The notes under the pieces were generated by a model. It was given only the letters and a program-made list of their open reading frames with translations, did no database searches and was not told the DNA's origin. Both the position numbers and the translations under genes were made by a program. Shown here piece by piece: positions 21,131-32,423 of a stretch of DNA of 38,131 nt (position 1 is its first letter; each line of letters starts with the position of its first letter). Source of the DNA: Ophiostoma sp. CBS 140.51 (taxonomy: Eukaryota > Ascomycota > Sordariomycetes > Ophiostomatales > Ophiostomataceae); the NCBI GenBank assembly GCA_029298735.1, contig JANSLP010000312.1:1-38131 (forward strand). The letters run 5' to 3'.

Positions 21131-22617
21131 CTGTGAGAGTTAGTGTGAGTTACTTTGTCGGATGTGATCAGAATCGTTGGCAGGGGAGCTCACCTTATCT
21201 CGTAGCTGCCCGCACGAGTCATGTACCGCACCCACTTAACGCTGCTGTAGTTGCTCTTCTCAAAGACCTTGAGGTACCGCACCAACAATCCACTGCTCGT
21301 GAACATCAGCAGGCTAAAGTCCATGCTCAGTGGCGGCCGGCTCCAGCTCTTCTGGTTTGTCATGCTCGTCAGCTCCGCCTCTGCCGACAGCACGAACTCC
21401 GACTGGCCCGTGAATCGACTGATTTTCCACACAATATTGTTCTCCGATGGCTCGTATTTGGCCTTTCCTTGCGTACACCGTTCAGTAATGCGGGCCGTGT
21501 TTAGTGGTGTCGGGATGCGAACGACAACGTTTGTTGCAAACAACTTAGGTCCAAAGTTTGCGCGCACGCCGATACTGTACTCGACCTTGGTCTTGCCCAC
21601 CTCGTTGACAATGGCATGGATCTTGAACGGCAAGTTGACGTTCTCTGTCGACCGGTAGCGCATCAGCTCGAACTCGCCGTCAGGCGGCACAAACGAGATG
21701 ATGCGGTCCGAGTCGAACTTGCCCAGCTTGACGCACTGATGGAACTGGCAGTCCTCAAGCGTCACGCTACCTGCCGCCGCCTTGGTCGCCTTGCTGCCCT
21801 GCCGGTTGCCCGATGGCAGCGAGTTCACCGTATCCGAGTCGAGCAACAGCCGGTCGTTGAGGCCAAACTTGCACTCGGGTGTACCTGAAAGGTATGCGCG
21901 CATCACGATCTGGCCCGTGACGTCCGCGCGCAGCACGGCACCCGTCGCCGACATAAGCAAGTTGACATCCTCGATGACGTCGACAAAGGCCTCGTTCTTG
22001 CGGTATTTGACATCGGCCTTACGCCACGACAATGCACCTGTTGCCTGCATGGTGATCTTGGCCGAGTCTTCGGCGCGGTGTTCGGACTTGACTCCCTCTG
22101 TCGTAATGTACATCTTGAGCGTGTCGGTTTCGGTGTTCTGGGGGTAGCCGAAGTCGATGATTTCTGCAAACAATAATCTGTCAGCCTACCGGCCGAAGTG
22201 CGGCTCAGAGACAGCACACCAGGCACGACGCAGCAGCACATGGCATTGAAGTATAAAATCAGGAAAGGGGCAGCAATTACCGTCCAGCAGCTCGTACACG
22301 AGCACAAAGTTGTTTTTGATTGCCTCCTCATCGAACTTGCCAAAGTATCCGCGACCAAGCGCGATCAATCGGTAAAGGAACTCAAACACGAGCGCAGCAT
22401 TGGCATTGCTCTTGGTGATCGCCACTAGGTAGATGTTCTCATGCTTGACATGGCTGAATGTCGTGCTGCCCAGCGTCAGAATGGGCGACCGGACTTGGGG
22501 GTTCGATATGACCTGGATGCGGAAGACATCCGCCAGCCGCGGACGGCAGTCGTTGCGGAACGCGCGAAAGATGAGGTTTTCACCCTTTTGGTTGAAAATG
22601 AGGATGCCGGACAGCAT
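21124..22617 (-). CDS. AP-2 clathrin adaptor complex, mu (medium) subunit
   Basis: The medium chain of AP-2 links tyrosine-based cargo signals and PIP2 to clathrin at the plasma membrane. Exons 22617-22281, 22163-21194 and 21130-21124 give 437 residues. The introns are 117 bp (GTAATT...CAG) and 63 bp (GTGAGC, CTAAC branch, CAG). The first splice yields ...VYELLDEIIDFGYPQNTETD; the last joins ...SYEIR to a final Phe and TAA. The longin-like N-terminal domain (about 1-141) starts MLSGILIFNQKGENLIFRAF, and the mu-homology domain fills the rest. Thr154 in the QATGALSW stretch matches the linker threonine that the AAK1 kinase phosphorylates in mammals. A Ser/Gly/Lys-rich insert lies in the mu-homology domain near the LLLDSDTV stretch. 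Without the last exon the gene would read AGG TGA and lack the Phe. Confidence 0.95.
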
Positions 22618-25600
22618 GATGGCGGCGCGTGGGGTTGTGGGACAGGGTTGGAGGGGATGTCGAGGTGGTTGAGGAAAAGCAGGCCGGAAGGGCCGGGCAG
22701 CGGTGGCTCGAGAAGGTGGGAAGTCAAAGCTGTTTCGCTGCACAATGAGGCGAAGGGGACCGATGGGTTTGTCGAAGAGTGAGACACCGCGCAACGCACA
22801 CTGTAGATACACAGGATACGTCCACAGCAGAAAAACGGCAACGAAAGACAATGCGGTGGGGGTACGGCGGCGATGCTGATGCTAGAGGTGAGGTGAGCAA
22901 AATCGAGGAGCTGGCTGTCACTCCTGAAGAGCGGCGAGACTCGTTAGCACATCTTCTTTGACTGGGGTCTGGCCCCACGGCAGAATCGGGGACTGGGAGG
23001 GGCGGTGAAGAGAATAGGTGATGGGTTTCCCTCTGTGGGGCGCACCTTCCCCTCTTCGCCACATTAGTCATCTGATTTTTACCCCTGAACGGCAAACAGA
23101 AGGTGCCACCCCTGAATAAACATGCCTTTGGTCGGCACTACTGGCCCTGGTTAGTCGCGGTTTCCCACGGGTATTGTTTACTTTCACACTTCGCAAGTGC
23201 TTGTTTAAGTGGCAGTTCCTGTCACGTCAATCACTTCGTGATATCTGAGCTGTCTTTTCTCATGTCTTTTTCTTCTCATCTCATAATTTCTTCATCCGTT
23301 TTACTCCCCGGCTTTCTTTAGCAACAACCTCTTGCGGTCTGTTTCAGCCCCAATCCACATTCCTCCGATCCCCGGCTGCACGATGCCCTCATTAACTCGC
23401 CATGGCCTGCGATGATGCGCAAGTCCTGTGCAGTTTTCCTGAGGCTGCCCTTGCAGCATGCATCGCCCCCTGCCCAAGGATTATCTTGGTCTTCTCGCCT
23501 CTTTCCCGTCGCGAAGGAGCCATCCTCACCACGATCATGCAAGATCCAACTTTGTTTTGCCAAGGTCCAGCAGTCGCAAACATACCCGCGTACACGGAGC
23601 ACGCGACACAGCGTTCCTCCTTGTCCCCTTGCTCTCTGTTCTTGTGGACACGCGACAACGTGAACTTTGCCTCAAAAGAAGCAGTCCTGGAAAAGTTGAT
23701 TTTCTGCCGCGGAGGCATCCGGTTGGTCAGATTGCCGGCAAGACATATGTCTGGGCTTGCCCGACGTGTCGTCCTTTTTGACATCACAGAAACATGTGGA
23801 AGCAATTGACCGTCCGAAAAGGGTATCCCGGGATCAAACTGGCCTTCATTTATCACATCACCTCTTTCTCTGACACTCGGTCGAAAGTAGAGAATTTTGC
23901 CGTCTTTGTTCTTTTTCTTCTTCTCTTCTTCCATTTGCCACGCGTGCGAGCGCAACGTTAACCATCAAGCCAGCTGCCTTCACTTTTCAGCGCATATGGC
24001 CCAAACGTCAGCTACTTGTTATTACAAAAATCAAGGTTTGGAAATCATATCAGCAAACGGACCTTCCTTTACCTGCAGGCAGCCAACAGCATTCTACCAC
24101 GGCCAACGCAAATGATGACATGCAGGCTAGCATGAAACTTACAAGCGCCGTTGTGCTACCTCGCCCTCGCGCCCTCGCCAGATGACACAGCATTGAGTAG
24201 CTTCTTCCAGCTGGGCGTCTGAGACACCTGGAAGTCCATTGACGTCAGAACAACCATTCTGATGACCGATTAGGCAGTGAGGCTGTCGTTGTGGTCGTGG
24301 CAGTCTGTGGTGCCATGTCCAAATCCAGACTTTTGTTGCCCTTTGCACACAGCGAGGCACAGTGAGGTGTGACCGCAGTACTCACCTCGGTAAGCAGCCA
24401 GTTGCTTCAAGCTGTGATCACTCCAAACAACTTTGTCTTAGCTTCCGTCTTGGCAGCGGCCTTGGCCTTTGCTCTGATTCCAGGTCGGACGTGCAATGCA
24501 TTTGTGTTGCTCCCTCGGCCCTGATCTTGTAGCCTTGGCCATGTCCTGATATTTTTCTCCTTGTACAATGCTGGACTCTTTCTTCCCGTTTGTTTGTCAC
24601 TTTTTACCTTCATTTTACACCCTTTACGCGCATCCCTTTCCCACGCTGGCGCAACATCAAGCAGATGCAGAATCATCGTGTTCCCTTTTGAGCAGTTTTC
24701 AGTCTTGCATCGCACATCCACCCTTATTTTCTGCGGGGAGTCAGCATTTACCGAAAATAACGGGTGACCGCGGATACTGATCCGGGACGCTGTTGGCCTC
24801 CTCTTTCTCACAGAGCTCCACGCCGTGTCTCAATGCCCGGACGATTTCTCCCTCCAGAAACAGCTGTGAACCGGTGACAATTTTGCTGCCCGCTGTTTCT
24901 GATTCCCAAGTTTTGCCTACATTGGCCTAGATCGGAGCCTACGTGGTTTATCTCAAAAATACGGAGGCAATTTTTGATTCGCGCTTCCCTTTCTCGCGAG
25001 TGTTTTCCTCCTCGGGTCAAAGACCGAAGTACCGGTACAGCCACCTGGATATCGTCTCGAGCGCGGCCTATCACTAAGTTGTCAGGCCACAAAGGAGCAT
25101 ATTGTTGCGGGTTTTCCGATATCTATGTCTCTCCTGTCTTCCTTCCTACCTCATATTTTCATTTCTTCATTTGAAAGTGGCAGAAGTCATCAATGCATGG
25201 TGGTCTCGGAATTTTGATGCACATAATGGCAGAAGAAACAGATCAACCACCCACCAACACACTACATGCGTCGTTATGATGCTGTTCTGATGTGGCGTAG
25301 AAATCGTCCCAAGTTTGCCTCATCCCTCTTGGTTTTTCATGATATCGTTGCACTGAAATTGTGAAATTTGTTAAGTCCCGAGGCCTAATGGCAACCTACA
25401 CAGACGGTTGGTGGCCATCATTTGTTGTTTATTTGATCAGAACAATTACAAGCTTCTGTCATTTCCATACTGTCGCGCCGGTGCACGGCAGCTTTATCAT
25501 CAAACCAGAAAACTGGGCGAAGCTTGCCGGGCGCCAATATCGAATTTACGGCGACGCATGGTGATATGCTCCTTATGAGTGCACAATGCGATGTTTCCAA

Positions 25601-26746
25601 AGCATATCTTCTGTTTTCATATCCCAACCCTCTCACCCTTAAGTCATTTGTCTATTCACCTGTCATACAAAACATTGGCTCGGAATCGGGGAAGCGCGGA
25701 AACAACGTAGCCCCCATGTTCCTGAATAGAAAGAGACATCAGTGAGGCACAAAAGCTGCACTCGCAGCTCTAGCATGCACACTCGTGATCCAGACGTGCC
25801 CTGCACTGCAAGCAGTGATGTTGTTTTTCTATGCGCTTGTTTTACCTTCCATGCCTCGTCGCCTTCGTCGCTACCGCCCGATGAGTACATGCATGATAGT
25901 GGCCCAGTATTCTCTAACGGAATTTTCCCGCCACTTGACTTGCTTTTTTTTTTGCTTGAATCATCCCCCTCAGCCCTTCACCACCACCTTGAAGTATCTG
26001 CACACGGTACTCCGGTGTGTATTCTCATCCGAATGCAACTGTCACCATGTGTGTTGTTTAGTTTTACTCGTCTAACGTTTGCAAGGTTTTCAGCTGTGCA
26101 GGTGTGAACCTAAGAACATGAGGTCTTTTTTATTTGATCCCCCTCTTTAATACGGCTCATACGCAGCACACGCGGTGGCCCCTCGGTGTGCATACGTGGG
26201 TCATATCAAACAGTGGAAGACCCAGGCTACACAATGTGCCTGTACTTTCCTGCTAAGTTGTGATCAATTCGCCCCGTGGATGGTGTCTACGAAATGTAAG
26301 TAAACACCCCCTACCCACGTGTTGCGCTGTAGACATGAGCGTGTTAGTGACAGCTCAAATCTCACAAATATACATCCTGACTGTCATCGACAATGAAAAC
26401 AGTGCATCTTTGCGACGTGCTGAATTTGCCATGGAGTGTGTGCTGGATGCATGCATGTGCCATCATCCTGTCTTTCTATGTAAATAAAGCTAGCAACAAA
26501 TATCCACATATATATAACCTCACCAGCTCCCTCTCTCATCCCAGAATAACAATTTCATATCCACCATCTCTTTATATTTTCCATCTCGCATTTCATTTCA
26601 CGGCCGGTTCTTCTTTGTTTTTCCTTGTCGCCTTGCTGCTATCCGGATATTAGACACGCCTTTTTATCGCCATTCCCTAGGTTACTTGCGAGTCCTCACG
26701 ACCTCGGAAACAATTTGCATATTTTCATCAACAAATCTTTGCAGCC
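22618..26746. other. 4.1-kb divergent spacer between AP-2 mu and bestrophin
   Basis: No gene is supported. Positions 23260-23330 are pyrimidine-rich like a core promoter and are followed by an ATG at 23402 in good context (GCCATGG) opening 135 codons; no homology is recognised and several other frames are open over the same bases. The right end holds a TATATATAA box. No tRNA or repeat family was recognised. Confidence 0.45.
26509..26517 (+). promoter_or_regulatory. TATA box (TATATATAA) upstream of the bestrophin gene
   Basis: TATATATAA lies about 230 bases before the ATG at 26747 and is followed by a CT-rich stretch at 26525-26600. Spacing and composition fit a core promoter with a leader of 130-200 bases. 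The transcription start has not been mapped. Confidence 0.4.
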
Positions 26747-29057
26747 ATGTCAGACGGAGACGCTGGCGGTGGTGCAGCACCCGCGGCTGAGTCTGGTGGC
26801 GGTGGTGGTGGGTCTCCCGATGCTGACGCCGGTCCGGGCAGCTCTCAACCTGCAACTTCTTCAGATGACAATGGAGCCAGTAATAATAACAATGACACCG
26901 GTGCAGCGGCCGTTACATCCGCTGCCGCCAACAACGACTTCGGCGAAATGGCCGCCCCGTATGGCGTGTCAGTAGGAAATCACAACCACGACCAGGACCA
27001 CGACGCGGCACTGGATCGGCCTCCCGACTTGGCTTACAACCGAGGACGCATTGGGGCGTCATCGCCATTCCAACCTCGAGTCCATGAATACCGCCCGACT
27101 GTTCGACAGCGCGCGATCGAGCTCGATGAATACTTTGTGAGTTTAATATTTTTTATTCAGTTAAACTCAATGTATAGTGTTGTCTATACTAACAAAAGCG
27201 CTACCATATCAGACTGGCCCTCGTGATATTCAAAAGCACTCAAAATGGCCCATGTTCCTCCAAATGCACGGCAGCATTCTGCCCAAGATGCTTTTGCCAA
27301 TCATGGCAGTCGGCACTTGGGCAATGTTTGTTACCTGCGTTTCGTACTTTACAAAGAAGAACTGTAGGTCCACATTGAATACTTTCCATTGATGACTAAA
27401 CCTAGGCATATTGTTCATTTCTGATAACTTGCGCTTTACAAACAGTGGGCATCAGCTCCATTCTGTTGACAGTTACTGGTTTTGTCGTTGGTTTGGGTCT
27501 GAGTTTCCGAAGCTCAACTGCATACGAGAGGCATGATCCGATTTTTTTTTTCCTTTACGTTTTTCGATAAAATTCGGTGTCGGCTAACAGTATCTTCTTA
27601 CAGATACGCTGAAGGTCGGCGGTACTGGGCACAGTTGATGCTCGCAACACAGGCTCTCGGCCGTGTTTTCTGGGTCCATGCAGTGGAACGAGAGGGCCAG
27701 AAAGAAAAGGATATGCTGACCAAGCTGTGAGTGGCTCCTCTCTTATTGTTTTCTTCGTCCTTTTTTTTCTTCACCTCGCTCTTTATATCCTACTTCGACG
27801 TTGTGCTTGTAGTTGTGTTTGTACCTTCTGCCGACCGTGGCAGTGCTACCGCGAGTTCAGAATCTCATCTTGCATCCATCCCTTTGCACCATTACATATA
27901 CAGTGGCTGACATTGCGTACAACAGGACCTCGCTGAACCTTCTCGTGGCATTCGCAGTGGCCCTGAAACACAAACTGCGGCACGAGCCATACACGGGCTA
28001 TGAAGACCTCGTGCATCTTGTGGGCCACCTGGACACGTTTGCCTTCCATGCCACTGCAAAGGAGCCGGAGAGGGTGCATGAGCCCAAGCCCAACATCTTC
28101 AAGCTTCTCGGCGGGTATCTTGGCATTTCGTTTGCTGCGAGCAATCCGCGCAAGACCATCAAACGCGCAAACTATCCACTCGGCAACCTTCCCTTGGAAA
28201 TCCTGACATACCTTGCGTGCGTCGCCGATGATATGGTGACCAACACGCAGCTTGTTATCCCCATGCATCAAACTTTGGCCTACAACAACATTGCCGTTCT
28301 CAATGATGTCCTGATGGGAACGGAGCGTGTCTTGACTACACCACTGCCCATTGCGTACTCCATCGCCATCTCACAGATTACGTGGGTGTACGTCTTCTTG
28401 TTGCCATTCCAGCTGTACCCGACACTGCAGTGGGTGACCATACCAGCGACCATTGTCGCATCCTACATCATCTTAGGTATTTTGTTCATCGGCCGAGAGA
28501 TTGAAAATCCGTTCGGCCACGATGTGAACGACCTGCCCCTAGAGTCATACTGCGCACAGATTGCCATGGAGCTTGATATACTAGCATCCAAGAAGAAGCA
28601 CCGCAACCGTGACTGGGTGGAGTCGCTCGACAACAAGGTGCTATACCCGATCAGCATGAGCAGCTGGCACGTCTGGAAAGCGCGTGGCGAGCACAAGATG
28701 CGCGACGCATTGCGAGCACGGTCCGAGATTGCTATCGAGACGCGCAAGGCCATGATGAGCCAGAAGAGGAAGACGAGCCCGGATGCCAAGAAGACCAAGA
28801 ACGCATCCAAGCCGAAACACGACGAAGACCCTCACGGAGGCGGCATTGGTGGTGGCTCGCTCGGCTTTGGGCTTGGCCGGCGGTATGGTCTTGGCCGCAA
28901 AATGATGGCCACACACACGGAGACTACAACAAGCGTAATAGACGAAGAGGCCAATGTCGGTTTTGGTTTCTTTGGCTCAGCCAGTATGGGCAGCAGTGGC
29001 AGCGACTTGCCCGGACGGATGAACAGCCAAGGAACCTTCAACAAAGAACAGTTATAA
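26747..29057 (+). CDS. Bestrophin-family (UPF0187/RFP-TM) anion channel
   Basis: A membrane protein of the bestrophin-like family, expected to conduct chloride or other anions. Five exons, 26747-27136, 27213-27363, 27446-27530, 27604-27726 and 27926-29057, give 626 residues in frame. All introns show CTAAC-like or CTGAC branch points; intron 3 is GC-AG. Residues 1-130 are Gly/Ala/Ser/Asn-rich and probably disordered. The channel core follows: a helix MLLPIMAVGTWAMFV, then GFVVGLGLSFRSSTAYERYAEGRRYW, a linker, two helices around 370-435, and the signature EIENPFGHDVNDLPL from residue 441. The C-terminal tail has Lys/Arg-rich and Gly-rich parts. The SFRSSTAYERY and EIENPFG motifs are typical of fungal members. 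Cellular location and gating are not known from sequence. Confidence 0.88.
27531..27603 (+). other. GC-AG intron in the bestrophin gene
   Basis: The 73-bp intron begins GCATGA after GAGAG and ends CTTACAG, with a CTAAC branch at about 27583. This join alone yields the conserved ...TAYERYAEGRRYW stretch. The nearest GT inside the intron (27559) would shift into a stop. GC donors are a small minority in fungi. Confidence 0.8.
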
Positions 29058-30442
29058 CCCGCAGTAATCGGCGAAAGACTAGTTTGAACAGAGGCGGTTC
29101 CTTTTTTTCAGCACTTGGAAGGCATACGGATGGTTTTTCTCTGGTTTTTTGTTTTTCTCTCTTTTCTTTAGATCATTTCCTGTCGCTTTTGTATCGTGAG
29201 AGCCGGATGGTATTCTAGGCTCGTTTGGGCCCTGCATTTCAATTTTTGCTACACTTACATATTGTTTTATTTCCGTTCTTTTTTTCTTGTTTGTCTCATT
29301 CAGTTCATAATTTGTTCTCTGTTTTTCACTTCGTGTTATTTTTATTTCAATTTTTTTTTATCTTTATTGCCAAAATTTTACGTCCGCATTATTTTCTAAC
29401 TTCGTGAATAAAACTGTTCTCTGGTATGTTCGCTGGAAGAGACTGTATCGATTGTACAAACTCTCAGATATGAGACAGTAAGCATCTAGACTGAGTATCC
29501 TCTTGGTATTTACATGTGTTGACACATTTGTCTCTCGTTTATTAGAGAGAAGAATAGGTCAACGAGCAACGATAGTGGTCTGGCCATTTGCATCTCGTTG
29601 GCCTGTGTCACCAGAGCTGGCGGTCTCGGATGACTGTTTGAGTCTGACCTCGGTATTTGAAATCTTCATAAAGTCCGTCCTGTGTCTTGCCGTGTTGTTT
29701 GTATGTAAGTCTTTACTGTACCGCGAAATCGTATATATAGTCGCCCCTGTTGTTCCGTAGATCATTTCTATTAAGAGAACATTGTTGCGACAAAAAAAAG
29801 ATTGTGCTACGAAAGTATGTGTTAAGAAGTGCTGGATTACCATCGTCGGTACCGGGATGCACAGGTCGGATAACCCGACATCATACGATAGAAATGGGGA
29901 AAGAGATTATCTATATAAGGCAGTGAGAACCGAGACAATTTGCGATGTGAGGCCACTTCTTAATACCTTGTGTAACTACGGTATAGATATGTCCTAGGGG
30001 GAGGTCTTCTATTAACGGCTCTGCTACTACGTTGGACGAAATAAAAGATGACGGTGACGATCTTTGGCTGTATTACACTCACCGAAATGCGTGGTGAGGG
30101 ACAGCGTACACTCACAACTGCTCGACATACTGGGGACATGGTGTATCTAATCGGAAAACGAGGGGAATTGTGACAGTTGCCAGTATTGGTCCCGCAGAAA
30201 TGCTCGCTGTTGTTTTCCACAGCTTCTCTCGAGGCATAAAGTTGAAAGGTGAGGTGTCTGTGTCTTGCCCAGCATCTTGTCATCAGCCAAGCCTCGTACC
30301 TATCACTTTACTCGCTCATACACTGTCTTATCCAGAGAACATTGCAAAGAAATATGGCGCTTTTATTACTCGTAAACCTCGCTCAAAATATCCCATAATG
30401 ACACAAAATAGCAGTGGAACTAGAAGCTCGCGTCTATCTTGC
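29058..30442. other. Convergent spacer between bestrophin and PLD-like genes
   Basis: No gene is seen. Positions 29100-29400 are extremely T-rich on the plus strand and probably hold the bestrophin 3' UTR, with AATAAA at 29407-29412 about 350 bases after its stop. The remainder has only short open frames without recognisable content. Confidence 0.5.
29407..29412 (+). terminator. Poly(A) signal AATAAA of the bestrophin gene
   Basis: AATAAA follows a 300-base T-rich stretch after the bestrophin stop. It is the most likely 3'-end signal in the convergent spacer, giving a 3' UTR of roughly 370 bases. Confidence 0.35.
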
Positions 30443-32017
30443 TCAAGCCGAATAAGGAGCAGGATAGACGGCTCTCGTTCGGCCATCCAGCACGCGGTCG
30501 ACCGAAGTTTGCACAGCTTCGGCAAAAACGGTACTGTGAAAGAGAATACCCAACTCCTGACTGGTAAAGAAACTGGCACGGTCCATGTTTCCCGAGCCCA
30601 ATACAGTATGCATACCGTCGACAATGGTCATTTTGATGTGGGAGTGGACGGCTTGCTCGGTGATAGGCGTGAAGCCGCCGCTGTTTGTAGACGGTTGGCG
30701 ATCTTGGGTAGACTGGGCGGGTTGAGAAGAGGATAGTATAGCTCTCTCTTCATCAGACGCCTTCTTTGTCGTATCTAGTGGTTTGTAATACGAAATCTGT
30801 AGCCGGCCAATGCCGTTCTGCTGCGATCGTTGTTTCGCCAGAGTATCGTACCGTTTGATGAAGCTGCGAACACACCGTGCTGTTGTCGTGCCGGCTGTCA
30901 CGATTTGCTCGTACAGCATCATACGCTCGCCAGTAACAATGTCGACATCGACACCACGGCCCAATGCCGCCAAAAGGGCAGCTGTCACTGCCTCGACGGT
31001 AAAATTGGGAGACTGAATGTAGATACGGCGGATGGCTGCCGACAGGAGCTGCAGCATGGCTAGATTGAGCGGAGTCGGAGGCGGCGGCGCGTAATTTTGC
31101 CAGGGAAACGGATGAAACAGAGGGTTACGATGGTGTGAGGAGGGGAGGATGACAGTCGGAATGGGTTCTGCCGGTGAACTTGTCTGAAAGCGAACGACAA
31201 TGCTGCCGGGCCCGTCCACATCAAGGGGGCTGATCTCAAAGGGAGATGATACGGTAGACAACAAGTTCTTCTGTGGCTGATCTTCTCTGTCGACGTCGAA
31301 AGTCCAGTCTGGAAGCTCGTCTCGCCACGTCTGGGCATAAAATGAGAGCAGCGGACGGACAGCATCGCCAGTCACTTCGACGCAATCCTCTAGCCATGGC
31401 TCCCAGCTGACATTGCAGCTCGGCAGGAACGCACGTTTCCTGTCTATGATCATAAATTTGGGGTGCATGACGCTGAATGGTAGGAAAAATAAGCTTTTCA
31501 CAGATAAGTCGATGCCAGCATTGGAGAATATGGATGGTGATGGCAAGCCCAAATCCTTTTCCCACGATGACGGCGGATATGTGTAGCCATCGCGGGACGA
31601 TGTGTGGAAGAGCTTTTGCAGAAATGAGCGCGACGAGAAGCAGATACGGATCCGCAGCGGGGGTGACTCCGGTGTCCTTGCCACCGCCAGCTGGGTGAGT
31701 GCTGTCGAGAGGTCCGAGAGACTCTTGGACGCAGCCCAGAAGCAGGTCACGAACAGAATCTCACGGCGGGCCTTGAGCAGCGCCGGCAGTAGTTCTGACA
31801 CAAATAGAGACGCGCCTGTGCCGATGCGAAAGGTATGGGGTACGCTGGATGCTGCAAACTGAGCCACCGCCGGGTTGTTGACCGCGTCGTCATCGTCATC
31901 GTCAAGACCTAGCGCGTCGCGGTAGCTGTAGGCGGGCAGCTCGGCAGCAGCGGTATGAGGCGGCACCGTTTTGAGCTGGGCCACAAGACTGCGCGTGAAG
32001 CTGTGTGGATCAGCCAT
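30443..32017 (-). CDS. Phospholipase D-superfamily protein with two HKD motifs
   Basis: An intronless gene for 524 residues. PLD-superfamily enzymes use two HxKx4D motifs to form one active site that attacks phosphodiester bonds. Both are present: HPKFMIID (His185, Lys187, Asp192) and HIKMTIVD (His460, Lys462, Asp467). The second continues with the usual GSGNMD, while the first continues PSCN, so Gly is replaced by Pro. The N-terminus MADPHSFTRSLVAQ has no signal peptide or membrane helix, so a cytosolic protein is likely. The family relatives I recognise are annotated as phosphatidylserine/cardiolipin synthase-like or simply PLD-like; the substrate is unknown. The ATG at 32017 is the natural start. 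It shares its strand with the ThuA and seven-helix genes. Confidence 0.85.
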   Translation of the reverse strand: MADPHSFTRSLVAQLKTVPPHTAAAELPAYSYRDALGLDDDDDDAVNNPAVAQFAASSVPHTFRIGTGASLFVSELLPALLKARREILFVTCFWAASKSLSDLSTALTQLAVARTPESPPLRIRICFSSRSFLQKLFHTSSRDGYTYPPSSWEKDLGLPSPSIFSNAGIDLSVKSLFFLPFSVMHPKFMIIDRKRAFLPSCNVSWEPWLEDCVEVTGDAVRPLLSFYAQTWRDELPDWTFDVDREDQPQKNLLSTVSSPFEISPLDVDGPGSIVVRFQTSSPAEPIPTVILPSSHHRNPLFHPFPWQNYAPPPPTPLNLAMLQLLSAAIRRIYIQSPNFTVEAVTAALLAALGRGVDVDIVTGERMMLYEQIVTAGTTTARCVRSFIKRYDTLAKQRSQQNGIGRLQISYYKPLDTTKKASDEERAILSSSQPAQSTQDRQPSTNSGGFTPITEQAVHSHIKMTIVDGMHTVLGSGNMDRASFFTSQELGILFHSTVFAEAVQTSVDRVLDGRTRAVYPAPYSA

Positions 32018-32423
32018 TGTATATGGAGTAGATGCAAACGAATGGGTGGGTGAAGGTAGCGATGTAAATTGTGAGCTGTGAGTTTGAAGCTGGTTTGTGA
32101 GGTCATGGAACGCGATACTATGGTACTAGGCGCGATTAGTGAGACCCCGGCTGTGGACCCCTGTAATTCTTGGCGCTCCAGCGCAGTTTGCGGGGAATCT
32201 TTCCCAAATTACAGCGCCCTCGCACCAAAACCACTTGCGCTCCTTCCTGCAGACACGTTGTCTTGCACCTTCTTTTCTCACGATGCTCATTATGTAAAAA
32301 GGAGGGAGAAGGGGGCAAGCAGCTATACACTTGAATTCAAAATGATAAAAGGATACCTAAAAAGAGACACATGTTTATCGCCACGCACCGCTCGTCATTC
32401 ACTCATCAGTCATCTCACATCCG
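32018..32423. other. Spacer between PLD-like and ThuA-like genes
   Basis: About 400 bases that combine the ThuA 3' region and the PLD-like promoter, both on the minus strand. No additional gene or element was recognised. Confidence 0.5.

Noticed and set aside
24407..24811. 134-codon minus-strand frame in the AP-2/bestrophin spacer
   Set aside because: Basic low-complexity content without domain or promoter context; not enough to call a gene.
27899..27905. Alternative acceptor (ATACAG) for the last bestrophin intron
   Set aside because: Joining there produces an in-frame stop within a few codons; the AACAG acceptor at 27925 keeps the conserved frame.
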